A stretch of DNA of 64,000 nucleotides. Origin: Venturia oleaginea. Taxonomy: Eukaryota > Ascomycota > Dothideomycetes > Venturiales > Venturiaceae. The translations under genes and the position numbers were made by a program. The first letter of the stretch is position 1. The number at the start of each line of letters is the position of its first letter. Positions 55,501 to 64,000 of the stretch are shown in pieces. The DNA lies in contig JABMLP010000009.1 of the NCBI GenBank assembly GCA_013176395.1, forward strand, positions 496,001 to 560,000. The letters are read 5' to 3'. The notes under the pieces were generated by a model. The model was not told the DNA's origin. It was given only the letters and a program-made list of their open reading frames with translations, and did no database searches.

Positions 55501-57238
55501 TCTTCCTAATTGTCGAATTTTGCTGTATAGAAGGACCTGCTTCTGTCTCTGTCAACTCATCGCTACTGTTCCCGTCCAATGTCTCGGCACCTGTTTGGAA
55601 CGCATCTGTCTCTGTTTCAGTGGCACCACGATCATCCGCAGTTTCGAAGGCATCCGAATTTTCAGTAGCTGTGGCGTAGTTATCTGTAGTACTGTCGATG
55701 CCTGATCTTTCACCGGCGGAGAGATATGCTCCAGGAATGGTGCGTGATTTGCTTGGTGTTGTCTCTGCATCCTCGTGATCTTCCCAATCAGGATCGTCAA
55801 GAATAATCTCCTCTCGGCTTTCTCTAGCGGCTCCTAGCCTGTCCAATCTGGCAGTCTTTTTGATCAAGTCAGGTTCTTTGCTCCTGCGCTTCTTGCCGCT
55901 ATCGTTCCCGTTCCGCTTTGCTTCTAACTCATCACGAGCCTCTTGTAGCAGACGGCGGTACTCAATCTTCTCCGTCTTCTCGCGATGCAGCTGGTTTCGC
56001 AGGCCTTGAATTTGGCGATGGGCGTGATTGAGAGAACTTTGTAGTGTTTCGGCTTGGAGAGGCCCGTGACGAGGCGTAGCTTTGCTGGGCGAACCAGGCG
56101 GTGAATTCCCAGGTGTCTCATCTCCCTCTTGGAGGTCATCGCCATCTGCTGCATTTTCAGCGGAGACTTGCCGTGACCCGACGCCGAGTCGATATGATAC
56201 AGCTACCGCCAATTCTTTGTTCTGCGAAATTAGATCTTCCACCTTCCTCTGCAAGACAGATTTTTCGGCATCATCGGTCGCTGCATTCCGTTTGAGCGTT
56301 CCAATTTCAGCTTCATGGTGCTTCTTGACAGTTGTGTGGTCTTCGGACAGCTTTCCATGCTGTTGCTTGAGCTCTTCAAACTCGCGCTCCACTGCAGCTT
56401 TCGCGGTGGTTACCAGGTTTAGATTATTAGTCAATTTGTACAACTTGTCAGCAGCCTCTTTTTGTGCACCAGTCAGCTCGTGAACTTGTGTCTCTAAAGA
56501 CCAATTCTCGTCCTTGAAGCGCTGCTCACTCTCATCCATAGCACGCAATCGCATGCGCAAGGTTTCATAGTCCTGCTCCAGAAGGTCCTTTTCCTGAGTG
56601 ACGGCCTTGAGCGCAGCATCCTTTTCCGATACTGCCGCCTGCAGATCCCTGACCTGATTGATCAAGGTTGTGCTTATGTCCGTTGCGAGCTTGAGATCAT
56701 TCACCCTGCTGGGCATTTGATTTCTTTGTTTTCGCGACGGCGCTTGTACTTTCGACGGGGATTGTCGCGAATCGCTAGAGAATACAGCGGGGTTTGTAGT
56801 AATTTCGTCCACACCTTCGCTTGCACCCCGGTTCTTCTGCACAAAAGCGCGGGCAGTATCCTTGGAGACCTCGTTCACCTCGTTTTCCAGCTCCAACAAG
56901 CGCTTCCTCAAATCCGGACTGATTTCGTTGTGATGTTGCTGATTTTCCACCTCTTGCAGTTTGTCTTCCAACTCTTTTCGCTGGTCAATGAGCACCTGTC
57001 CTAGCTCGGACGCCTCGTTCAATCTACGCTCCGTTTCCAGAAGATGGGCTTCCAAAGCGCGCTTGGCTTGTGAAGGTGAGCCATTGGCGTATAGAGAAAA
57101 CAGGGAGTTGTCGAAGCCTGCGTAACGATGTCGTTTCTCGTCTTGGGACTGTCCCTGAAAGGACTGAAAGGAATCGAGACTCAGTCTATTGTCGTCCACT
57201 GGCATTGCGCCAGGCGGTGGATTCGCAGTGGTAGCCAT
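52546..57238 (-). CDS. Cortical PH-domain coiled-coil protein ApsA/Num1
   Basis: Cell-cortex protein that captures dynein and astral microtubules for nuclear migration, and anchors mitochondria in yeast. Exons 57238-52675 and 52625-52546, 1,547 aa. The 49-bp terminal intron (GTGAGT...TTCAG) gives an end block GTHDVGSLSRTGRHS and a His-rich tail. Order: a coiled-coil N-terminus (residues about 65-440) with heptads such as LLETERRLNEASELGQVLID; a long Ser/Thr/Pro-rich middle; two short hydrophobic Gly/Ala stretches (AAGAGLFGALLG and AGAAVAGGVGFLLGRG); and a PH domain at about residues 1266-1375 (EFLFKYTRKAG, RFFWVHPYTRTLYWS, LKFTAPTAQRHETWFNALSY). Num1-type PH domains bind PI(4,5)P2. Gene symbol apsA (Aspergillus) or NUM1 (yeast) by orthology. 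It shares a divergent promoter region with CWC24. Confidence 0.9.
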
Positions 57239-57872
57239 AGCAGTACATCAGATTTGGTATAGCGAGTGAATTGAATCGGTGCGCGGGGTCCTGCAAAGTC
57301 TTGTTGTGGCGCGTTCAGTCGTGAGAGGGGACGAGGTGGTGGATATGATGTTAAGGCTTAAGGTCCAGTTCGGCGCGATTGGACCTCAGGTTCAGGTGCT
57401 GGAGAAGAAACGAGTGGACAATGGCGTGGGAACGCGCAGGAGTGTAGCACGGTCAGATCTGATGAGGACAGTGAGCCGTGAGTACTGCTGGGAGGGGTAT
57501 TCGGAGGGATAAGTGCGGTGTTTGTTTGTTGTTGTTAGGTATGCTCTGCAGGTGTTCTAAGCCAAGCCAAGTTTGATAGTCGCAGGGTAGTTCTAGTACG
57601 TATCGAGCTAGAATTTGGTTGGGCAACTTATCCAGAGCCAGCGTGAAGCCGCCCGTAAACAGACCAGAAGAGGAGAACGATTGGCCGAGAGATCCCAAAG
57701 TATTATGCATGCTATTCCAAGTGTACTAAGGATGATTGCTGATTTCCGCTGACAAAGCTGTGGCGCTGGGATTCTATACGCCTCTTTTGCATCCATTTCC
57801 AAAGTTACAACCCTTTCCATCTTCCAGGCCCCCAGTCTCCGAGACCCCACAAAGCTCTTCACTACAAAGATT
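57239..57872. promoter_or_regulatory. Bidirectional promoter region between ApsA and CWC24
   Basis: About 630 bp between opposed start codons. The sequence near CWC24 is pyrimidine-rich (57780-57860: CCTCTTTTGC, CCCTTTCCATCTTCC), the usual start-proximal pattern. No TATA box is clear and no coding frame is convincing. Confidence 0.4.
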
Positions 57873-58859
57873 ATGGAAGCAAAGCCAGCCGTAAAACCTG
57901 TTGTGTTCAAGAAGCGCGGCGCAAAAGCCAACGCAAGAAAACGACCCGCAACACCTCCCGCAGCATCATCCTCAGAAGAAGATTACTCGTCAGAAGAAGA
58001 AGGCGTACGCCGAGTCAAACGTCGCCGAAAGACCGCCGTCGTAGCAGCGTCATCAAATTCTCAAAGAAATTCCAATCAAGATTTCTCCACCACCAAATTC
58101 GAAGCCAACAGATCAGCCACGATAGTAGAAACAAGCGATGCGACGCGGCAGTCGAATTGGTATGAGGAGGGTCTCTCGACGCAGAATTTGCTAGGGACGA
58201 CGAGAAAGGCCCCGACAGCAGCTGTGGCGACTACTGACGTCGATCCTAATGCTGCGTTGGATGGAAAATACAAAGGTACCGCTGCCTATTCTTCATTCAT
58301 ACAGAAGAACAAAGACGCGCCTCCGAAACTAGTTGGACCTATGAAAGCACCGACGAACATCCGGACTATCACCATCACCGACTTCGCGCCCGATGTGTGT
58401 AAGGATTACAAACAAACGGGATTCTGTGGATTTGGAGACAACTGTAAATTTCTTCACGCTCGTGAGGACTACAAGCAAGGTTGGGCCCTGGACAGAGACT
58501 GGGAGATTAAGACAAAGGGCAAGAAGCAAGCTGGCACGATTGTGGCATCGGCGAACAAAGCTCTGTTAGAAGGTGATGATAAGGAAGAGGCAGATGCGGC
58601 ACTGCTGGAGAAGATTCCATTCGCGTGCATGATATGCAAGAAGCCATACACGGATCCCATCATCACAAAATGTGGTCACTACTTTTGCGAGGCATGTGCT
58701 CTGCAGCGGTACAGAAAGAAGCCAGACTGTGCGGCTTGCGGTGCTGGCACGAATGGTGCATTCAATGGGGCGAAGGGGTTGAATAAGCTTCTTGAAAGGA
58801 AGAGAATCAGGGAGGAAAGGCTGAGGGAAAAGGCTGAAGATGAGAAGGAGGATGAATAA
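57873..58859 (+). CDS. CWC24: Pre-mRNA splicing factor Cwc24 (CCCH + RING)
   Basis: Spliceosome component (RNF113A in animals) that binds the 5' splice site in the activated complex before the first catalytic step; the RING may act as a ubiquitin ligase. Single exon, 328 aa, in the usual range. A CCCH zinc finger lies at about residues 175-195 with C-x8-C-x5-C-x3-H spacing (CKDYKQTGFCGFGDNCKFLH). The RING is at about 251-290 (CMICKKPYTDPI, KCGHYFCEACALQRY, CAACG). A conserved helix precedes the finger (PTNIRTITITDFAPDVCKDY). The N-terminus is basic with a Ser/Glu patch; the C-terminus is a charged helix. All zinc ligands are present. Confidence 0.95.
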   Translation: MEAKPAVKPVVFKKRGAKANARKRPATPPAASSSEEDYSSEEEGVRRVKRRRKTAVVAASSNSQRNSNQDFSTTKFEANRSATIVETSDATRQSNWYEEGLSTQNLLGTTRKAPTAAVATTDVDPNAALDGKYKGTAAYSSFIQKNKDAPPKLVGPMKAPTNIRTITITDFAPDVCKDYKQTGFCGFGDNCKFLHAREDYKQGWALDRDWEIKTKGKKQAGTIVASANKALLEGDDKEEADAALLEKIPFACMICKKPYTDPIITKCGHYFCEACALQRYRKKPDCAACGAGTNGAFNGAKGLNKLLERKRIREERLREKAEDEKEDE

Positions 58860-59037
58860 GGTTGTTATATACGAGAAGTTCATAGATACTACAGATAGAC
58901 CTATCCGGCATGATTCAATTTTGACTCGCTGCGATAAGGTTCGTAATGAAGCTCACGTGCAATGATTGTGATGGTTTCACCTGCGGCTCGATCTCTGCCC
59001 CGGTCCTTCCAACCCTTATTTTCCTCCGCATCAACCA

Positions 59038-60396
59038 TGCCACTTTGTGATCTATGCCAAACCATTCCGAACACCATACCTCCACGGGATGAGCACCGGC
59101 GAGTGTGAAAGTGTATACACACACGATCTCAAAGCTGACTCCATCTATACAACAAAACTGCTACATCTGCTATCAACTTCGCAAGAAGTGTTCTCGACAA
59201 CAATTGGACCTGCTCGAACATGAGGTTAAAGCTGAGATTCACTGCAGAATGTTTTGGGATGAACAGAAGTGGGATAGCATTTTTTCCAGCTCTTCAGGAG
59301 CACTACCTCGGCTCTTTATCATTGTTCAATACGCCCTTTTGCCTTGCGAAGGTCAATCTCACAGATTGACGCTTGGGGAACAGTAGAACGGTTGCACTTC
59401 AGCACATGGTTCATTCATTTATTTTTTCTGAAAAGATCCAATGGATGGAGGAGCCAGGGATTTGCTGCTTGATGAATTTGTGTTCAGAGAATTGCATGCT
59501 GACATATTTTCAGATTACCATGGCTGGGTACCAGAATATGTAAGAATGTAGATCATGTATCAGACATGTGATGTGGATTGTTAAGACACCGGATTGCTGC
59601 ATTCCTGCTGCAAACAGTCATTCTTTGTTATTTGCACTGTAGAATGGCCTACATAACCTGATTGAACTGCCCTTATGGCGAGAATATGCAACTCTATGTC
59701 TATTCAACTCAACAACTGTGTATTTCGCTCGATCCCATAGAATACCAGCTTCCTCGTACCATTGATCATGAGGATTGTTGAGCTCTAATCTCGGGATGGC
59801 TCAAACTGTGCGAGGCTGGCCATGGAATTTGTTCTACACCTGCTCCTATAAGTCTTTCTGATTGGCTACCCTTCAGGCTCATCGATATCGGATCGATTGA
59901 CTCTGACCTACCTCGAGTCTGCGAAACTAGGCCCGATAAAAGCTCTTTTGCTTCCCCCGAAACCTGTAATTCCAGCTGCTCTTACGATAGCGGCGTTAAA
60001 CGTTGGCATCTTGCCATATAAAAGGCTCTGGCTGCTGCCGTGGACGCGATAGAAGATGTTGTGGAAGAATATTCACGATGTGCCTCGACTATGTCGGGAG
60101 ACAAGTTAGTGGCTTTATCAGGAGCAGCACCAGAGATGCAGGCTCTCTCAATTGCCACTTATTACTTGGCCGGCCTTTGGAGGAGTAATCTTGTCGCTGA
60201 ACTTCTCGGGTATGTTCCACATCGGCAAGAAGAACCTGACTCTATCCGGTCTCACCCGTATCGAACACCATCCTGTAGTTGGGCCTTTATCGATGGACAT
60301 ATAGAATTTTTCAATTCATCAACTCTTGCGAGCAGCTTCATTGACATCTTATCTTTGATTTCAGGGGCTACTCATAGTAAGGTCAAGGAGTCGTAA
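59038..60396 (+). pseudogene. HET-domain (heterokaryon incompatibility) gene relic lacking its core
   Basis: The start MPLCDLCQTIPNT is the typical first block of HET proteins. After a +1 shift near 59105 comes CYICYQLRKK, the second Cys-x2-Cys block. From about 59785 the frame reads ISGWLKLCEAGHGICS and LPFRLIDIGS, the sequence that normally leads into the HET domain. The domain itself, with its SHCWG-type motif, is missing. The same frame passes one TAA (about 60020) and resumes at VVEEYSRCASTMSGDKLVAL, AGLWRSN and YRTPSCSWAFIDGHI, the conserved C-terminal part. About 200 residues appear deleted. HET proteins trigger cell death on non-self fusion; without the core this one should be inactive. 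Confidence 0.65.
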
Positions 60397-60656
60397 GAGA
60401 CAATAGGTGCGGAATAATATTTGCTATCAACTTGCAAAGGCCTCTTTTCAGTTCAATACGAGGACAAAAGACGTATTTCTCTCTCTTATGGATTCTGTTT
60501 ATCGTACGTCACATGCGATTGGGCCTCGCCACCTTTTCCGTATATTATCAGGACCCAGTCCGACAACATGCTGCTCTAAATTCATGTATATTTCAAGATA
60601 GCACTTCCACAAGTGCATATCAACTTCATTCCAACACAACAACGAACATCTCAACA

Positions 60657-61169
60657 ATGGAAGACTCTTCACCTAAGGAAGGCGACCCGAAAAGCGATAA
60701 ATCCAAATGCCCAACTCCTCATCATCTTCTCAATTCATATGACGGATTTCTTCATCAAATTCATGCACTACTTCGACGCTAGCTGGCTCTATCTCCACCA
60801 CCAAGCCACTTCTGCAGCCTCAGCATTCTCATCTTCGTTCCCATCAGATACGTCCTCCTGTTCATTTGAATAGTCTTGTTGAATCATTCTGTTGTCGATT
60901 TGAGATTGAAATCATTGGGGCTCATTGAACCTGAGACGGATTTCTTATTACCTTCGCCAAAACGCGTCCGCAATTCGTTCTCATCGGCTTCTCTATTCTT
61001 TTCGTTTGGAAATTCGTGGAGTCGTTACGTGGACACAGATATTGGTTTCTGCCGAAAGGAAAGGAGATTAAGAAGATCTTCCTCGATTATGTGGGTGCCT
61101 TGTTTCTGTGGTCGAGTGTTGTTGGTGGTGACCTGCGTCGAATTCGATTCTGAGAGCACACAGGTCTCG
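60657..61169 (+). pseudogene. Decayed small membrane-protein gene
   Basis: The frame starts MEDSSPKEGDPKSDKSKC and runs 41 codons to TAG at about 60780. The same frame then encodes a hydrophobic stretch (CSLSILIFVPIRYVLLFI) before TGA. A shifted frame from about 60940 encodes PQFVLIGFSILFVWKFVESL and FLDYVGALFLWSSVVGG up to TGA 61153-61155. Together these give a hydrophilic N-terminus plus about three membrane segments, like the two intact genes downstream. One shift and two stops make it a likely pseudogene; unrecognised introns could also explain it. Confidence 0.4.
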
Positions 61170-61279
61170 ATACCTTAACACCGGCCCAAGGACTCGACTT
61201 ACCATCTTTCCTCCACTCTTCATCATACAGATTTATCTCGACTCTCTTTCACAACACCGAAATCTCCTACCAAAGCATC

Positions 61280-61796
61280 ATGTCAACACCACTATCCTCC
61301 AACTCTACCGCCACGAACACCATCGACTTCCAGCTCCAGCTCCAGCTCCAACTCCAACCCGTCCGCTCGACCCACCCCAGCTCCTCCATCCCACAATTAG
61401 TCAAACGACGAAAACGCCGCCGACGCCCAGCGGAAAAGCCGAAGACCAGAAAACCAAAAAACCAACCTCTACGCTCTAAGCTCCTACTACATTATCCTCC
61501 TCCTGATATCCTACACCATAAAATTCTTCATCCTCAAAGCTCTACGTCTCAACAAGCCTCCCGCTTACGAATACTTTCCTCGATATCTTTCCTTGCCCCT
61601 TTCTCTCGCTACGCCGATTCTGGGTACTTGGTTCCATCTCGTCATTTACAATACAATGGTTGAGTTTGTTTTCTTACGGAACATTTATGGATTCCATTAT
61701 GCGAGATATTCTTGGGTTGTTGTGCTGGTGTTTGTGGGTGAGTTGGTAGTGGAGGCGGGCTGGGTTTTGTTTGGAAGATGGACGATGGTTGGTTAG
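61280..61796 (+). pseudogene. Small membrane-protein gene with frameshift
   Basis: The frame starts MSTPLSSNSTATNTIDF and passes through a (CAGCTC)n run (61330-61356, Gln-Leu repeats). The coding signal then moves to the +1 frame from about 61409 (DENAADAQRKSRRPENQKTN), which encodes membrane segments YYIILLLISYTIKFFIL, SLATPILGTWFHLVIY and SWVVVLVFVGELVVEAGWVL and ends at TAG 61794-61796. A microsatellite slip or a missed intron (TTAG at about 61400 is a possible acceptor) would join the two. It is similar in architecture, not obviously in sequence, to its neighbours. Confidence 0.4.
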
Positions 61797-62414
61797 GTAG
61801 GTAGTGGATGGCCTGAAGCTTGAGAGTTGTACTCATTCATAATTTTGCTTCCATTGACTTTTTGACTCACCTCACAAATTCTTCAATGCAGGCAGAAAGC
61901 TATGCCCCAATATGCAACGGCCACCCGTCTGGGCCTTTCCGTTTGTGTCATTTCCTCCTCCTTCGCTTTCTTCCAAATACAAATCTACCAGCTTGATCGA
62001 CGCTGTCCCAGAGATTCTCAGACGTGGACGGAAGGCGTATAATGTACCAGTAAGAGAGCCCAACCAGTATGAACTCTAGATTGAACGGGTGAAGGCTAAG
62101 AGTAACTTGAAAATTGAGAGATACGGGGTCTCAAAACTTCGCAAGCAACTCACTGGAGATACAATGATTGGAGTTGAACAAACCGTTGGTTTTAGAAGCC
62201 GTCTAATCCGAGATCGATGTCGATGCATTCCTTGGAAGCTGTTCTTTCTTGGATTCGTCTCTGGATGATTGCCCCTTCCTTCACACTCCACCGCAACTCG
62301 TCTCATACCAAATATGGCAAAGGAAGTTGCTATCCAGTCATCACAAAGTGCCATGGAGAACTACTGGCCTCTTTCATCTTCCACCTTTCTTCAAACATTC
62401 GCCAACAACTCAAC

Positions 62415-63002
62415 ATGTCCGATAACATGCAAACACCTACCTCCATTGACGACTTGGCCGATCAAGCCGAGGAGAACCAAGCCACAACGAAACAAGAAAT
62501 CCAAGAGATGATTGATCAAGCCCAAAAGGACCAATCCGCCCTGAAACAAGAGCGTCAAGAGATCATCAAGACCCTCGTCGGATCTTTCCTTGCCGACTCC
62601 CTTAGCAACATCACACGCTTCCAACGCGTCCTTATCACGATCGCCGCAATGCTCGTATCAAATTACGTTTGGTCGGCTCTCGAAATCCACAACAGCTTAC
62701 CAGATCCGTACGATTACATATTTGGCTTGCTCGTCCAATGCAGCGTCCAGGCCCTCTACAGGTATGCAGTCATCACATTCGACAATATTCGACCAGTTTA
62801 TGTCGACCCTTCAGGCACTGACCACCTCGTCCAATACTTGGCCGTTCTCGTCGCTGTTTTCTTCGTATACCTTACCGATTGGGTCTCTTACTTGGTTGTG
62901 ACCTTTCGCTTTGACAGGCTTTCTGGTGTTTTGCCTTTCTTTGTTGGTGCCTCCATATACTGCCTCCTTCATCTGGTTCGTCGTTTCAGTTGGGGGCGAT
63001 GA
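62415..63002 (+). CDS. Small multi-pass membrane protein of unknown function
   Basis: 195 aa from the Met of MSDNMQTPTSIDDLADQAEE; an upstream in-frame Met at 62217 is less likely because the region between has 5' UTR composition. The N-terminal 60 residues are polar and helical with a repeated pattern (ENQATTKQEIQEMIDQAQKD, then DQSALKQERQEII), probably a coiled coil. Four hydrophobic segments follow: VLITIAAMLVSNYVWSAL, YIFGLLVQCSVQALY, LVQYLAVLVAVFFVYLTDW and LPFFVGASIYCLLHLV. No domain is recognised. It is the best preserved of the four same-strand genes at 60.6-64 kb. Confidence 0.6.
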   Translation: MSDNMQTPTSIDDLADQAEENQATTKQEIQEMIDQAQKDQSALKQERQEIIKTLVGSFLADSLSNITRFQRVLITIAAMLVSNYVWSALEIHNSLPDPYDYIFGLLVQCSVQALYRYAVITFDNIRPVYVDPSGTDHLVQYLAVLVAVFFVYLTDWVSYLVVTFRFDRLSGVLPFFVGASIYCLLHLVRRFSWGR

Positions 63003-63356
63003 TATTGATGGGGAGGATACACGGGGTTATGACGAAGCAGACTTCTGGTATGTTGGAAGCTGAACGAGGAAAGAATGGGCAACAGTTTCTGGTCGTGGTT
63101 GGCTGGCATTAGGATCGGAGGCTGGGTATACGTTAGTTATGCTGCTGTAGATACTAGATTGATCAGTTCCCACCACCCGATAATGTAAATATATTTACCC
63201 GAGTTGCCGGCGAGGGGAGTCTTTGAGAAAAGAATTTTGTAGCTCTTCAACCCGTGACCCGTGCTCCTATCACATGCCAAGCCGTTTTTCCTTCACCATT
63301 CCCATTTCATCACACGCCCAACAACGATCTCCCAGTCAATCCTATCACCACCCATC

Positions 63357-63972
63357 ATGTCGTCGACACACAAAGCCTTTGAGGACGGACTGCGTGCCCA
63401 AATCGAAGAAGGTCAACGTACCAACAACGAGTCTCCAATGGCCTCACACCCAGCACAGTCCAAGTCTCCAGGTACGGCCAGCAATCAACCATCAACACCA
63501 CGATACTCCAAGTCATCAGCCATCATAACCACCGCCATCATCACCATCTCCATCTTCACCTTAACCTGCTTCTTCGGCGCCCGCTTCCTCGCATGGTCCC
63601 TCAGATGCTTCGGTATGAAAGAGTCTACTGCCGAAAATATATCCATATCAGCGCACCTTACCTTCTTGACAATCCGGCTCTTCTACCTCCTCTTCAATGG
63701 TACATGGCAAGCTCTAATGAAACGAATTCAACACCTTCGATTTGGATGGTATATGAGACAACACGTCGACGAGCCCAGCGACGATAGGATATCTGGTCTA
63801 AGCATCTCCGAGTCCTGTCATAGCCGCCGCCTTGTACGGCTGCGGTGTTGATGATCTGGCCGTGGCATACTTTGGCGTTGACAATTCGATTGCCCGGACT
63901 TTTATTGTTCTAGAGAGTTTTACCTGCGGTATTATTTGTCTCTTTCTCTACGCTTTTGGTATCTGCCGATAG
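63357..63972 (+). CDS. Small multi-pass membrane protein of unknown function
   Basis: Two exons, 63357-63748 and 63813-63972, give 183 aa. The 64-bp intron (GTATAT...CTCCGAG, branch GTCTAAG) joins HLRFGC to PVIAAALYGCGVDDLAVAYF, continuing with TFIVLESFTCGIICLFLY and ending FGICR before TAG. Without splicing the frame ends at 63851 with a low-quality Arg-rich tail. The N-terminus is polar (MSSTHKAFEDGLRAQIEEGQ) and four membrane segments follow. The architecture matches the gene at 62415. No domain is recognised. Confidence 0.55.
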
Positions 63973-64000
63973 AGGGTCGTTCGTTGGTGGTCGGATTTGT

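Noticed and set aside
1..64000. CRISPR array, bacterial operon or prophage features
   Set aside because: Intron structure, gene families and transposons are all fungal. No regularly spaced short repeats of CRISPR type were seen; the only regular array is the 353-bp tandem repeat.
1..64000. Secondary-metabolite gene cluster
   Set aside because: No polyketide synthase, peptide synthetase, terpene cyclase, cytochrome P450 or cluster regulator is present. The Kex2-site precursor has no DUF3328/UstY-like neighbours in the window.

Overview
The window is chromosomal DNA of a filamentous ascomycete (Pezizomycotina). The evidence is the short introns of about 50-150 bp with GTRNGT donors, CTAAC/CTGAC branch sites and YAG acceptors, a set of single-copy Pezizomycotina genes, a HET-domain relic, Fot1/pogo DNA transposons and a chromodomain Ty3/Gypsy element. 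The class (Dothideomycetes or other) cannot be fixed from the sequence alone.

Layout. 0-12 kb: PUS1 (5' end outside the window) converges on a three-exon RNase P/MRP subunit gene, POP3; both act on tRNA. A six-exon giant ubiquitin-specific protease follows. 12.8-14.5 kb: a 1.6 kb non-coding retroelement with a 15-bp target-site duplication and a (CAAT)n tail sits 82 bp upstream of the NC2-alpha start codon. Next is the mitochondrial nuclease NUC1. 17.4-25.1 kb is a transposon-rich stretch: a near-complete Fot1 element, the ETF-beta gene, a solo LTR, a Fot1 3' fragment and a decayed Ser-rich surface-protein gene. 25.7-32.8 kb: a Ser/Thr-rich surface protein, a CLC chloride channel and a small secreted protein. 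33.2-37.7 kb: repeats, a hairpin MITE and a 5'-truncated chromovirus. 38-47 kb: a large uncharacterised protein, the G-patch splicing factor TFP11 and a membrane-anchored protein with an HPD motif. 47-52 kb: a repeat related to the one at 33 kb, a secreted cysteine-free repeat protein with Kex2 sites, and a 91-aa conserved protein. 52.5-58.9 kb: the cortical anchor ApsA/Num1 and the splicing factor CWC24, divergently arranged. 59-64 kb: a HET pseudogene lacking its core, then four same-strand genes or relics for small multi-pass membrane proteins.

The housekeeping genes fall into themes (tRNA maturation, splicing, mitochondrion, transport, nuclear migration), but I see no cluster with one pathway. 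The accessory features of most interest are the Kex2-type repeat precursor, the chimeric 1.6 kb retroelement, the two Fot1 copies that share a frameshift but carry different termini, the hairpin MITE and the small membrane-protein array beside the HET relic.

Exon boundaries were set by hand from splice signals and frame continuity; no homology search was possible.
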